A stretch of DNA of 64,000 nucleotides from Microlunatus elymi (GCF_007362775.1 NZ_CP041692.1:2418001-2482000); one strand, 5' to 3'; positions 38,350 to 48,008 are shown, counted from the first letter of the stretch. Notes: generated from the letters alone by a model not told the origin. Numbers and translations are program-made.

Positions 38350-40118
38350 GCACCCGATCCGGCCGGCCGGCCAGGCTGCTGCTGATCATCGGCGTGCTGT
38401 TCGGCTCGATGATCATGGCCGGCTGCGTCTCGGTGCCCACCTCGGGCAAGGTCGAGCAGGCCAACCAGGGCAGCAAGGTGAACGACACCCGGCCGGAGGC
38501 GGTGCCGAAGCCGCCGGTGGCCAACGCGTCCCCGCGGGTGATCGTCGACGGTTTCCTGTTCGCGATGAGCCGCTATCAGGCCAACTACCAGGTTGCGCGG
38601 CAGTTCCTCACCACGGACGCCCGGGACAGCTGGCGGCCGGAGGACAAGATCACGGTCTACACCAGTCCGAAGTACGACACCACCGATAACAACGTGGTGC
38701 TGTCGGTCACCCGAGTCGGGCAGGTGGGTCCGGACGGCAGCTACACCGCGACCTCCGGCACCCAGGTGCAGGACTTCCGGATGCAGAAGAACGACAGCGG
38801 GCAGTGGCGGATCAGCAACCCGCCGGACGGGTTGTTGATCAGCGACAGCAGCTTCAGCGCCACCTACGCCTCGTACAACCTGTATTTCTTCGACACCCAG
38901 TTCCGCACGCTGGTGCCGGATCCGATCTATCTGCCGACCGACGGTCAGACCGAGACCGGGCTGGTGCAGGCGCTGTTGCGGGGTCCGACCTCGTGGCTGA
39001 AGTCGGCGGTCAACTCCGAGTTCCCGGCGCGGACAGCGCTGGTCGGCGACTCGGTGCCGATCTCCAACGACCTGGCCCAGATATCCCTCAGCCCGACGGT
39101 TTCGGGGATGAACGACCAGCAGAAGACGCGGATGGCCGCCCAGTTGGCGTGGACGCTCGGCCAGACCGATTCGGACCTGCGCGGCTTCCAGATCAGCGTG
39201 AAGGGGGATCGGCTGCAGATCCCCGGGCAGGTCGGCGAGGGGGAGAACGCCTACGTCCCGATCTCCTACGGCGGCGATTTCGCTCCGGTGTCCGACGACG
39301 TCAGCGAGGCGTTGATCGGCATCCACGACGGGGCGGTGGTGAGCATCGGCAACGACGGTGCCTCGCTGGCACCGCTGGCCGGATCGCTCGGCCGCAAGGG
39401 CTACGACCTGGATACGCTGGCACTGTCCAACGACGGCCGGACGGTGGCCGCGGTCACTGACCACGGCACCAAGTTGATCACTCAGACCTCCGACCAGACG
39501 CCGCGGACGCAGTTGCCGGACCAGACCAAGTTGCTGCGTCCCGACTTCACCCGCAATGACGAGCTGTGGGCGATCAGCGGCCGCTCCGGCCAGCAAGTCA
39601 TCCAGATCCTCAAGGACGGCCGGCAGGCAGGCGTGTCGGCGCCGTGGCTGGACAAGATCACCGTGACCAACTTCAGCATCTCGCCGGACGGGTCCCGGAT
39701 GGCGCTGATCGGACGCAGCGGCAAGAAGGACGTGCTGGCGGTGGTGCCGATCATTCGCGGCGACAAGACGACCACTCTGGGCACGGTCCGGTTCATCTCG
39801 ATGATGGACACCACCTCGGCCCAGGTGAAGCGGATCGCCGACCTCGGCTGGGTCTCGCCCACCCGGTTGTTGATCTTGGGCGCGGCCAATGCCGGCGCCA
39901 GCTTCGAGCCGTACGGGCTGGAGATCGACGGATCCCAGTTCGAACGGGTCGGCACCTCCGACAACTGGGGCGCCGACGCGCTGGCCACCCGGGCCGACAG
40001 TGGCGGCTCCTTCCAGGCCGTGGTGGCCGGTCGGAACTCGAAGGCCTGGTCCTACCGCAGCGGCGACGAATGGGGCCTGCTGTCGAACGACCTCAAGTCC
40101 CCCGCCTACGCGGGCTAG
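38346..40118 (+). CDS. lpqB: lipoprotein LpqB
   Basis: Lipoprotein that works with MtrAB at the outer face of the membrane. It is 590 residues, with signal peptide and lipobox IMAGC near residue 27, an N-terminal part, a GerMN-like domain (around YLPTDGQTETGLVQALLRGP), and a C-terminal propeller-like half (SNDGRTVAAVTD, SPDGSRMALIG). Its ATG overlaps mtrB, giving the standard mtrA-mtrB-lpqB operon. Confidence 0.94.
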   Translation: MSTRSGRPARLLLIIGVLFGSMIMAGCVSVPTSGKVEQANQGSKVNDTRPEAVPKPPVANASPRVIVDGFLFAMSRYQANYQVARQFLTTDARDSWRPEDKITVYTSPKYDTTDNNVVLSVTRVGQVGPDGSYTATSGTQVQDFRMQKNDSGQWRISNPPDGLLISDSSFSATYASYNLYFFDTQFRTLVPDPIYLPTDGQTETGLVQALLRGPTSWLKSAVNSEFPARTALVGDSVPISNDLAQISLSPTVSGMNDQQKTRMAAQLAWTLGQTDSDLRGFQISVKGDRLQIPGQVGEGENAYVPISYGGDFAPVSDDVSEALIGIHDGAVVSIGNDGASLAPLAGSLGRKGYDLDTLALSNDGRTVAAVTDHGTKLITQTSDQTPRTQLPDQTKLLRPDFTRNDELWAISGRSGQQVIQILKDGRQAGVSAPWLDKITVTNFSISPDGSRMALIGRSGKKDVLAVVPIIRGDKTTTLGTVRFISMMDTTSAQVKRIADLGWVSPTRLLILGAANAGASFEPYGLEIDGSQFERVGTSDNWGADALATRADSGGSFQAVVAGRNSKAWSYRSGDEWGLLSNDLKSPAYAG

Positions 40119-40121
40119 GGG

Positions 40122-40130
40122 TTATCCACA
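40122..40130. promoter_or_regulatory. consensus DnaA box upstream of comF
   Basis: TTATCCACA is an exact match to the classic DnaA box. It lies 3 nt after the lpqB stop and about 40 nt upstream of the comF -10 box. Binding is not proven. Confidence 0.45.
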
Positions 40131-40181
40131 GATCTGCTCGGATCCGCGATGGTTGTGGGTGCCGGCGGGCATAGTGAGCTG

Positions 40182-40928
40182 ATGCACGTGCTGCGTCGGT
40201 GGGGGTCGGTGACGGCCGAGCTGTTCCTCGGGGCGGCGTGTCCGGGGTGTGAGGCGCCCGGGCCAGGACTGTGTCCGGCCTGCCGGGTGCGATTGGATGA
40301 GCCGGAGCCGCGGCAGGTGCGGCCCACCCCGTGTCCGGCCGGCTTTCCGACCACGTACGCCGGCGGACCGTACGACGAACTGGTGCGGCGGCTGATCTCG
40401 GCCCACAAGGAACGGCAGGCCTGGCTGCTGACCGGGGTCCTCGGTGATCGGCTGGCCCGATCGGTCGGCGCACTGCTCGCCGGCCGATCCGCGGCCGAAA
40501 CGGTGTTTCTGGTGCCGATCCCGTCGTCGCCGGCCGCCGTACGCAGCCGCGGCCGGGACTCGACGGCGGCCCTGACTCGGCGAGCGGTCCGCCGGCTGGG
40601 CATCGGGCGCGACCGGCCGATGATCATGAAACCGCTGCTGCGTCCGACCCGGCGGCTGGCCGACCAGTCCGCCCTCGACGAGAACGAGCGGCGGCAGAAT
40701 CTGGCCGGCGCCTATGCGGTGCGTCGGCTCGGCGGTCGGCAGCCGCCCGACGGGGCGGCGATCATCGTCGACGATCTGGTCACCACCGGGTCCAGCCTGA
40801 CCGAGGCTCGCCGCGCCCTGACCTCGGCCGGTGTGCCGGTGCTCGGGGCGGCGGTGATCGCCGCCACGGTGCGGCGGTACCGTCCCGGGGCGGACGCTCA
40901 GGTCTCGGAGGCCGACGCGATCCGGTGA
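40182..40928 (+). CDS. comF: ComF-family phosphoribosyltransferase-like protein
   Basis: A 248-residue ComF homologue. The N-terminal zinc finger has Cys20, Cys23, Cys31 and Cys34. The middle has YDELVRRLISAHKERQ, and the phosphoribosyltransferase loop is AIIVDDLVTTGSSL. ComF helps single-stranded DNA cross the membrane in transformable species; in actinobacteria its role is unproven. ATG 40182 is chosen because CATAGT ends 6 nt before it and it starts at the family N-terminus. Its 3' end overlaps the next, convergent gene by 31 bp. Confidence 0.9.
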   Translation: MHVLRRWGSVTAELFLGAACPGCEAPGPGLCPACRVRLDEPEPRQVRPTPCPAGFPTTYAGGPYDELVRRLISAHKERQAWLLTGVLGDRLARSVGALLAGRSAAETVFLVPIPSSPAAVRSRGRDSTAALTRRAVRRLGIGRDRPMIMKPLLRPTRRLADQSALDENERRQNLAGAYAVRRLGGRQPPDGAAIIVDDLVTTGSSLTEARRALTSAGVPVLGAAVIAATVRRYRPGADAQVSEADAIR

Positions 40929-42286
40929 TTACCGACCCGCTGGGCCGAGGCGAGCGCGTTCGGGATCGTCTCGGTGCCGTAGAACATCGGGCCCAGCCGG
41001 GTGGTGATGTCCTGCACCGCCTCGCCCATCCCGAGCGTGACGGGGTAGTTGACGGTCTGGCCGCGGGCGGCGACCAGGAAGGCCGCGACGTCGACATTCT
41101 TGCTCTTCCAGAAGTTGAGGAACAGCGGGTCGAGGCTCTTGATCGCCGGCCAGATGTAGCCGCCGGAGCCCATGATCGCCTGCGACTTCGCACCGCCCAG
41201 CCACTTGGCCAACTCCCAGGACTCGTCGGGGTGCGGGGTGTCGCTGTTGATCGCATCGGTCAGACCGTTGAACACCGAGTAGTTGCCCTTGGGCCCGGCC
41301 GGCAGCCGGATGGTGCCGATCCGGTAGCCGGTGCCGAGCTGGCTGAGCGCGTTGGTGTTCCAGTCGCCGGCCATGTAGAGCGAGATCCGGCCCTGGGCGA
41401 ACAGCACCTGCGCGGTGTTGCCGCTGGCGTTGGTGCCCATCTCACCCGCCGGCACCAGCACGTGCTCGGAGTCAAGATCATCGAGCAGGAACTTGAAGGT
41501 GGCTTGATTCTGAGGCGAGTCGAGGATGAAGTGATCCGCATACGGCTTGGGGATGACGTTGCCGCCGTTGTCCGGCAGCCAGCTGCCGTAGCCGCTCTGC
41601 GGATCGTTGGCGACGGCGAAGCCGTAGGTGTCGATGTTGCCGGCGTCGAATCCCGGCTGATCGGCGGACTTGCCGTTGTGATCGATGGTGATCTTGCGCA
41701 GGAACGGCAGGAACGATCCGCCGTTGTCGGGGTTCCAGTCCAGCTCGTGCGGCGGCTGCACGCCGAGCTTCGCGAACTGGGTGCGGTTGTAGTAGAAGGT
41801 GATCGTGTCCCAGTCTTTCGGCAGCCCGTAGAGCCGGCCGTCTCGCTGATGCAGTTGCACCAGTTGCGGGTAGTAGATGGACAGGTCGATGTTGTCGGCC
41901 CTGACCCGCTCGGTGACGTCGGTGACCATGCCCTGATGGATCCAGTCCGCCAGGAACGGCGTGTTCACCCAGAACAGGTCCGGTGCACTGCCGGAGATGA
42001 ACGACGCGGTGATCTTGGGCTGGTAGTTCCCGTACGGGATCTGCTCGATCGTCACCGAGATGTGCGGATTGGCCTTGGTGAACTCGTCGATCGACTTCTG
42101 ATAGCCGACCTGCTCGTAGCCGTCCCACAACGCGTAGGTCAGATGCACCGTCGAGGTGTCGGCGTTGCCGGAGAAACCCCAGCGGGCCGCCATGTCCGAG
42201 CAACCGGACAGCGCGGTCGCGCCGGCCGCGGCACCGACCGCCTGCAGCAGTCTGCGCCGCGACATCGTCACCGGACGGGTGCTCAC
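40898..42286 (-). CDS. sugar ABC transporter solute-binding lipoprotein, Tat-type signal
   Basis: A 462-residue family-1 receptor. The signal has the twin-arginine pattern SRRRLLQAVG and lipobox LSGC, so it is probably exported folded. The mature part starts VHLTYALWDGYEQVG and contains PDLFWVNTPF and RISLYMAGDWN, typical of sugar-binding proteins. GTG 42286 overlaps the permease stop (GTGA), which sets the start; ATG 42265 is internal. It is the last gene of a permease-permease-receptor operon; no ATPase is present, so a shared MsiK-like ATPase is likely. Confidence 0.9.
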   Translation of the reverse strand: MSTRPVTMSRRRLLQAVGAAAGATALSGCSDMAARWGFSGNADTSTVHLTYALWDGYEQVGYQKSIDEFTKANPHISVTIEQIPYGNYQPKITASFISGSAPDLFWVNTPFLADWIHQGMVTDVTERVRADNIDLSIYYPQLVQLHQRDGRLYGLPKDWDTITFYYNRTQFAKLGVQPPHELDWNPDNGGSFLPFLRKITIDHNGKSADQPGFDAGNIDTYGFAVANDPQSGYGSWLPDNGGNVIPKPYADHFILDSPQNQATFKFLLDDLDSEHVLVPAGEMGTNASGNTAQVLFAQGRISLYMAGDWNTNALSQLGTGYRIGTIRLPAGPKGNYSVFNGLTDAINSDTPHPDESWELAKWLGGAKSQAIMGSGGYIWPAIKSLDPLFLNFWKSKNVDVAAFLVAARGQTVNYPVTLGMGEAVQDITTRLGPMFYGTETIPNALASAQRVGNHRIASASET

Positions 42287-43188
42287 TTGTTCACCCCGGA
42301 CAGCGAGATGGAGTTGACGATCTGCTTCTGGAAGATCACGAACAAGATCACCAACGGGATCAGCGCCACCATCGATCCGGCCAGGATCAGATTCCACTGG
42401 GTGCCGAAGCTGGAGTTGAAGTTGGCCAGCGCCACCGTCATCACCTGCAGGTTGTTGGAGTTCGTCACGATCAACGGCCAGAGGAAGTTGTTCCAGCCGA
42501 ACACGAACGCGATGATCGTCGCGGTGGTGATGATCGGCCGGGCCAACGGCACCAGCACGCTCCACAGGATCCGTCGTTCGGAGCAGCCGTCGAGCCGGGC
42601 CGCCTCGATGATCGACTGCGGAATGGTCAGGAAGAACTGCCGCATCAGGAACACCGCATACGGGGTGCCGAGCACGTACGGCAGGAACAGTGCCCAGTAG
42701 GTGTTCAGCAGGTGGGCGTACTGCATCATCACGTACAGCGGAATCATGGTGACGACGTTGGGCACCATCATCATCGCCAGGTAGAGCCAGAAAAGCCCTT
42801 CTCTGCCAGGGAAGCGAAGCCGGGCGAACGCGTACGCCCCCATCATCGAGAAGATCACCTGGCCGATGGTCAGGATGACCGTGACCAGCACCGTGTTGCC
42901 CAGGAAGACGAGGAACTGGTGGTCGACGAACAAGGACTTGTAGTTGCCTGCGTTCAGCGACTTCGCCGGCACCCAGGCCTTCTCGGCCAGGATGTCCGCC
43001 AGCGGTTTGAACGATGCGTTCAGGCTGAACAGGTACGGCGTGATGAAGATCGCCAGGATGGCCAGCAGGACGAGATAGAAGATCACCAGCCGCACCACGT
43101 GACCCGGCGTCGGGCGGTGATGACGGGTGGCAGGCACCGTGCCGACGGTGGCCGTCGGCTCGGCCGGGTTGGCAGTCGTGGCGGTCAT
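42283..43188 (-). CDS. sugar ABC transporter permease, MalG type
   Basis: A 301-residue permease with six membrane helices. The cytoplasmic coupling loop is EAARLDGCSERRILWSVLVP followed by LARP. It has a long cytoplasmic N-terminus of about 30 residues. ATG 43188 overlaps the upstream permease stop (ATGA). Confidence 0.93.
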   Translation of the reverse strand: MTATTANPAEPTATVGTVPATRHHRPTPGHVVRLVIFYLVLLAILAIFITPYLFSLNASFKPLADILAEKAWVPAKSLNAGNYKSLFVDHQFLVFLGNTVLVTVILTIGQVIFSMMGAYAFARLRFPGREGLFWLYLAMMMVPNVVTMIPLYVMMQYAHLLNTYWALFLPYVLGTPYAVFLMRQFFLTIPQSIIEAARLDGCSERRILWSVLVPLARPIITTATIIAFVFGWNNFLWPLIVTNSNNLQVMTVALANFNSSFGTQWNLILAGSMVALIPLVILFVIFQKQIVNSISLSGVNK

Positions 43189-44129
43189 GTCATCTCATAC
43201 GTGGTGCGCTTGTTGAAGTAGGCGAACTGCAGGATGGTGACCGCGAGGATCACGATGAACAGCACCACCGACATCGCCGACGCCTCGCCAATCCGGAAGC
43301 CGACGAAGGCGGTCTTGTAGATCAACGGATTCACCACCTCTGTGGCGTTGCCGGGGCCGCCGTTGGTCATCACATAAACCGTGTCGAAGACCTGGAAGGA
43401 GCCGATCACGCCGGTGACCAGGACGAACAGCAACGTCGGCCGGAGCAGCGGCAGGGTGATCGAGAAGAACTTCTTGAAGCTGCCGGCGCCATCGATCGAG
43501 GCGGCCTCGTAGAGGTCGTGCGGCACCGCCTGCAGACCGGCCATGAAGAAGAGCATGTTGTAGCCGACGTACTGCCAGATGTTGGCCCAGGCGACCACCG
43601 GCATCGCCCAACCCTGGGAGGACAGCCAGGCCGGACCGGTGATGCCGAACATGCCGAGCACGGTGTTGATCACCCCGGTGGTCGGGTCGAAGAACCAGTT
43701 CCAGACCAGTGCCATGGCCACCGGGGTGGCGAGATAGGGCAGTACCGCGATCACCCGGATGAAACCGGTGGCGGGGAGTTTGCGGTTGAGCAGCATCGCC
43801 AGCAACAGCGCGAAGACGGTCTGCGCCGGGATGTTCAAGATCACGTAGTAGCAGGTGACCAGCAGCGCGTGGCCCATCCCGTCGTACTTGAAGATGTCGA
43901 CGTAGTTGGACCCGCCGACGAATCGTGCCGGGTTGAGCAGGTTCCAGTGAAAGAAGCTCAGGATCACCACGACGACGATCGGGATGGCAAGGAACAGCAG
44001 CACCCCGATCAGGCTCGGCAGCAGATACAGCAACGCCGAGATGGATTCCTTGCGCGAGGCCCGGCCCCGCTCGCCGGGTGCGGTGCCGGCAACACCCGCG
44101 GCCGTCAGGCCGGTGGCCGCGGCGGTCAT
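43185..44129 (-). CDS. sugar ABC transporter permease, MalF type
   Basis: A 314-residue permease with six membrane helices and the coupling loop YEAASIDGAGSFKKFFSITL followed by PLLRP. First gene of the minus-strand importer operon. Its upstream region is shared with a divergent MFS gene, and a GntR gene follows that, so control by GntR is plausible. Confidence 0.93.
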   Translation of the reverse strand: MTAAATGLTAAGVAGTAPGERGRASRKESISALLYLLPSLIGVLLFLAIPIVVVVILSFFHWNLLNPARFVGGSNYVDIFKYDGMGHALLVTCYYVILNIPAQTVFALLLAMLLNRKLPATGFIRVIAVLPYLATPVAMALVWNWFFDPTTGVINTVLGMFGITGPAWLSSQGWAMPVVAWANIWQYVGYNMLFFMAGLQAVPHDLYEAASIDGAGSFKKFFSITLPLLRPTLLFVLVTGVIGSFQVFDTVYVMTNGGPGNATEVVNPLIYKTAFVGFRIGEASAMSVVLFIVILAVTILQFAYFNKRTTYEMT

Positions 44130-44383
44130 CTCGCCACTCGCTCACCGTGACGTGGGCTTCCGCGACGGAGAGCTCGGGATCTGTCCGCTTCGATCATCCA
44201 CATGAGCGCCCCGATTCGGCGGCGGATGGCACCGTCAAGTAGTCGTTACTCAGGAAACTAGAAGCGGGATTCCTTACTGTCAACGGATCCCGGTCGGTCG
44301 ATACAGCCCCGCTTCAGGCGGCGCCGGTCGGCCTCGACCGTCGCGAATGCGACTTTGATGCAACTTGTATCTATGATGTGCGC
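44130..44383. promoter_or_regulatory. divergent control region between importer and MFS gene
   Basis: This 254-bp region has no gene. It is more AT-rich than its surroundings near 44245-44285, where ACTCAGGAA and a near-complementary TTCCTTACT lie 13 bases apart, a candidate repressor site. At the MFS end TATGAT (44372-44377) is 6 nt before GTG 44384, consistent with a leaderless MFS message. Confidence 0.4.
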
Positions 44384-45658
44384 GTGAGTCGTACGACGTT
44401 GCCTCTGCCGTCCCGGTTGGTGCGCTGGATCGGTGTGGCACTGGCCTTGTTCGCGGTCGCCTGGGGCGGGAATCAGTTCACCCCGCTGCTGGTGATGTAT
44501 CGCCAGCACTCGGGTTTCTCCGGCCAGGCGGTCACCCTGCTGTTGGCCGCGTACGTGCTCGGGATCATTCCGGCCCTGCTGTTGGGCGGTCCGCTGTCCG
44601 ACCGGTACGGCCGCCGGCCGCTGGTCTGCCCGGCGCCGGTGATCGCGGCGTTCGGCAGCGGACTGCTCGCGGTCGGTGCCGGGTCGGAGCTGCTGCTGTT
44701 CGGCGGCCGGGTGCTCTGCGGAGTCGCGCTCGGTCTGGGCATGGCCGCCGGGTCGAGCTGGCTGAAGGAACTGGTCGAGCTCGCCGAACCGGGCTCGGGA
44801 CGGGGTGCCGGGCGGGCGGCGATGTCGCTCTCGGCCGGGTTCGCACTGGGTGCGGCGGCCGCCGCGGCGCTGGCGCAATACGCGCCCTGGCCGACCGTGC
44901 TGCCTTACCTGGTGCAGATCGCGATGGCCGGGCTCGCCATGGGCGCGCTGATCGGCACGGCCGAGACCCGGGCACCGCAGGTTTGCCGCAGCGGCGGTCT
45001 GCTGTCGGATCTGGTGGTGCCGGCCGCTCGCCAACGGCGCTTCCTGACCGTGGTGCTGCCGACCGCTCCGTGGATCTTCGGGCTGGCAGGGAGCGCCTAC
45101 GCGGTCCTGCCGATGCTGGCCGGCCGGTGGGTGGGCGGCATCGAGACCGCCTGGTCCGGTTTGCACTGCCTGATCGCGCTCGGCTGCGGGATCGCGGTCC
45201 AGCCGGTCGGGCGGTGGCTCGGGCGATTCGGCACCGTGGTGGCGCCGGCGGTCGGGATGGTCACCGGCCTGGCGGGGTTGCTGCTGGGCGCGATCGAGAT
45301 CACGGCGCCGGGCCCCGCCGGCTTCCTGATCTGTGCCGCCGTGCTCGGTTGCGGCTACGGGCTGCTGCTCACCGCGGGACTGCAGGAGGTGCAACGGCTG
45401 GCCGGCCCCGACGATCTTGCCAAACTGACCGCGGTCTTCTACACGCTGGCCTACCTCGGCTTCTTCGTGCCGATGCTGCTGGCCGAGCTCAGTGCGTGGA
45501 TCGGCTATCCGGTGATGTTCGCCGCCGGCGCCGGGCTCGCACTGGCCTGTCTGCTGGTGGTGCTGATCGGCGGCCGGGACCGGCGTGCCGTCGTCGATCC
45601 GGAGCCGGAGTCGGCGGCTGCTCTGTCGCTGACGGTCGCCGAGCGGACACGCGGTTAG
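44384..45658 (+). CDS. MFS transporter
   Basis: A 424-residue carrier with about twelve membrane helices. Motif A between helices 2 and 3 is GGPLSDRYGRRP (residues 68-79). The substrate is unknown. I prefer GTG 44384 to GTG 44378 because the former fits the leaderless spacing after TATGAT. The GntR gene follows after 11 nt, and the TAG stop of the carrier forms part of that gene's -10 box. Confidence 0.87.
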   Translation: MSRTTLPLPSRLVRWIGVALALFAVAWGGNQFTPLLVMYRQHSGFSGQAVTLLLAAYVLGIIPALLLGGPLSDRYGRRPLVCPAPVIAAFGSGLLAVGAGSELLLFGGRVLCGVALGLGMAAGSSWLKELVELAEPGSGRGAGRAAMSLSAGFALGAAAAAALAQYAPWPTVLPYLVQIAMAGLAMGALIGTAETRAPQVCRSGGLLSDLVVPAARQRRFLTVVLPTAPWIFGLAGSAYAVLPMLAGRWVGGIETAWSGLHCLIALGCGIAVQPVGRWLGRFGTVVAPAVGMVTGLAGLLLGAIEITAPGPAGFLICAAVLGCGYGLLLTAGLQEVQRLAGPDDLAKLTAVFYTLAYLGFFVPMLLAELSAWIGYPVMFAAGAGLALACLLVVLIGGRDRRAVVDPEPESAAALSLTVAERTRG

Positions 45659-45669
45659 GCTCTGCGGTC

Positions 45670-46308
45670 ATGGCTGGAAGATCATCGGCGTCGGCATCGC
45701 AACGGGTCTACACGCACGTCAAGGAGCTGATCCTGTCCGGTGAACTGGACGGCGGCGAGTTGATCACCGAAGGCGAGATCGCCGATCGCCTGAAGGTCAG
45801 CCGGACTCCCGTCCGAGAAGGATTCCTTCGGCTGCAGGCCGAGGGCTGGATGCGGCTGTACCCGAAGCGGGGCGCGCTGATCACCCCGGTCCGGCCGCAG
45901 GAGGCCGAGGAGGTGATGCAGGCGCGGGTGCTGCTGGAAACCCATGCAGTACGAGCGATCGCTGCCGACAAGGCGGCTCGCGAACGGCTCGCCGATGAGC
46001 TGGCGGCGATCACCGAACGGCAGCAGCGAGCCACCGCCGGCGATGATCTTGGTGCCTTCGCGATCGCCGACGCCGACTTCCACACCGCCATCGTCCGCGC
46101 CGGCGACAACGATCTGTTGATCAACTTCTATGCCGGGCTGCGGGACCGGCAACGCCGGATGACCCGGGATTCGGTGCAGGGCCGGGTCGAGGTGCAGTTG
46201 ATGATCTTGGAGCAGCACCGTCGGCTGGCCGGACTGGTCGCCGCCGGAGATGCCGATTCCTTCGAGACCGAGATCACCGGACACCTGCACGACACCCACC
46301 GCCGCTGA
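45670..46308 (+). CDS. GntR-family regulator (FCD domain)
   Basis: A 212-residue regulator. The N-terminal winged helix reads QRVYTHVKELILSGELDGGE then ITEGEIADRLKVSRTPVREG; the C-terminal FCD-type all-helical domain carries His residues (FHTAIVRAGDN, LEQHRRLAGLV, HLHDTHRR) that bind metal or an organic acid in relatives. TAGGCT (45656-45661) is 8 nt before ATG 45670. It may control the MFS carrier or the divergent sugar importer. Confidence 0.9.
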   Translation: MAGRSSASASQRVYTHVKELILSGELDGGELITEGEIADRLKVSRTPVREGFLRLQAEGWMRLYPKRGALITPVRPQEAEEVMQARVLLETHAVRAIAADKAARERLADELAAITERQQRATAGDDLGAFAIADADFHTAIVRAGDNDLLINFYAGLRDRQRRMTRDSVQGRVEVQLMILEQHRRLAGLVAAGDADSFETEITGHLHDTHRR

Positions 46309-46313
46309 CGGGC

Positions 46314-47819
46314 TCAGTGCTGCTCCGCGGCCCGCAGCCGTCGCGCCAGGTCCGGGTGACCTCCGTGTTCGGCCCAACCCGACGGCCGGGCGTGAAATCG
46401 GTCCTCGAGCTGGGTCGGGTCGGCGCCGTGCGCCAGCAGCAGCGTGACCAGGTCGGCGCGGCCGTCGTGCGCAGCCTGATGCAGCGCGGTGGTGTGGAAG
46501 CGTCCCGGCACGTTCGGGTCGAAGCCCAGCTCGAGCAGCAGCCGGACGCCGTCGATCCGGCCCTTGTCGGCGGCGCGCCAGATCGCGTCGGGCCAGCGAT
46601 CGTGGACCTGCTGGACGGACGTCGGGTGCTGCCGGGTGAGCGATCGCACCGCGTCGGCGTCGCCGGCCAGACAGGCTCCCAGCAGGAGGTCGGCCGGTCC
46701 GATCGAGCGGGTGTCGGCGCCCCGATCTGCCAGCAGATCGGCGAGCTGCAGGTTTCCGGCCCGCACCGCCAACTGGTACGGAGTCTGGTCGCCGAAGATC
46801 GGATGGTAGCCGCGGCCGTCCACGTCGACTCCGTGATCGAGCAGCAGACGGGCCCGTTCGAGCATCCCGGCGTCGGCGGCCCAGCGCAGCTGCTCGGTGA
46901 TCATCTGCGTCACCGACGGATAGTGATCGCCGAGTCGTCGCCGCCACGGACCGTCGACCGCGGTGCCCAGACCGTAATCGAAGAGCAGCCGAAGATGATC
47001 ATCGGATCGCCGGAAGCTGCGGTTGTACAAGGCCTGGTTGTCGTTCGGGTCGGCGCCGGCTTCGAGCAGCAGCCGCGCCAGCGCCTCGGCGTGCCGATGC
47101 GGCGGCTGATCTTGTTCGCCGCCGCCGAAGACGCCGGTCAGTGCGGTGAACGGCGACGGCATCCCGTGCCAGAGGAAACCGGCATTGGGGTCCGCGCCGG
47201 CATCCAGAAGTACTTGTGCAGCACGAATTGCGGAGCGACCGGCGACGTCGCCGAGCCGGCCGTAACACAGGTAGAGCAGGGGTGGCCAGCCGAACGGGCC
47301 GCCGTCGATGTCGACCGACTCAGGGGAGTGGCGCAGCGCTTCGGCCAGTTCGTCGGCGGCCCCGGTCGCCGCCATGGTGTAGACGTCGGCGCCGGCCAGC
47401 TCGGGGCGGCGCGCGAGCAAGTCTCGCGCCGCGCCGCCGGCGCCGACGTGATCTTGGGTGTAGTTGAGGGTGGCCAGCCGCAGGAATCGATCGACCAAGA
47501 TCACCGGGTCGTCCGACTCGTCCGACTCGTCCGCCGAGGCGGCAGGTTCGGGGAATCGGGTGTAGTCGTTGATGATCTTGACGTGCTCTCGCAACCGGGA
47601 CCAGCCGGGGAAGCCGTAGCTGCGGGCGATCACGCGCTGGGCCGAGGTGAGTGCGAAGTCGGCGGCGGTTTCGGCTGCACGATCGAACTGTCGGACCAGG
47701 GCGACGGCATCCGGGTCTGCAGCCCGGACTCCGCGCTGCAGACTCTTCGCCTGCCCCTTCAGATGATCAAGATCGGGTTGATCGGGGAGCCGGCGGACGG
47801 CGGGCGCATCGGTAGGCAT
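46314..47819 (-). CDS. ankyrin-repeat protein
   Basis: A 501-residue soluble protein. An N-terminal region (LDHLKGQAKSLQRGVRAADP) resembles the start of other bacterial ankyrin proteins. From about residue 200 there are degenerate and clear ankyrin repeats, such as AAQVLLDAGADPNAG, LARLLLEAGADPND, ARLLLDHGVDVDG and LVTLLLAHGADPT. Repeats mediate protein contacts; the partner is unknown. A DES repeat at about residues 97-104 stems from a 9-bp DNA repeat. ATG 47819 has AAGGAGG upstream. Confidence 0.88.
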   Translation of the reverse strand: MPTDAPAVRRLPDQPDLDHLKGQAKSLQRGVRAADPDAVALVRQFDRAAETAADFALTSAQRVIARSYGFPGWSRLREHVKIINDYTRFPEPAASADESDESDDPVILVDRFLRLATLNYTQDHVGAGGAARDLLARRPELAGADVYTMAATGAADELAEALRHSPESVDIDGGPFGWPPLLYLCYGRLGDVAGRSAIRAAQVLLDAGADPNAGFLWHGMPSPFTALTGVFGGGEQDQPPHRHAEALARLLLEAGADPNDNQALYNRSFRRSDDHLRLLFDYGLGTAVDGPWRRRLGDHYPSVTQMITEQLRWAADAGMLERARLLLDHGVDVDGRGYHPIFGDQTPYQLAVRAGNLQLADLLADRGADTRSIGPADLLLGACLAGDADAVRSLTRQHPTSVQQVHDRWPDAIWRAADKGRIDGVRLLLELGFDPNVPGRFHTTALHQAAHDGRADLVTLLLAHGADPTQLEDRFHARPSGWAEHGGHPDLARRLRAAEQH

Positions 47820-47984
47820 CGTGGCCTCCTTCTCTGCTGCTCGACGTCCGCGTGTCCGAGCGAAAAGGAGGTTGCCTGCGAAGTCTTTCCGCACAGGTGG
47901 GCTGAGCCCTTTCCGCGGACCGGATGCGTCCTGAGTCGCATGCCGAACCCTACGCCGAAAACCTGTCCATCGCCACGGGACTGC

Positions 47985-48008
47985 TATAGTTCGCCGTATG
48001 GCGAAGTA
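47985..48008 (+). promoter_or_regulatory. -10 box and operator spanning the arsR start
   Basis: TATAGT (47985-47990) ends 7 nt before ATG 47998, a leaderless start. An inverted repeat TAGTTCGCC-GTAT-GGCGAAGTA (47987-48008, eight of nine pairs) covers both the -10 and the start codon. This is a likely self-repression site for the ArsR-type protein. Confidence 0.55.
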
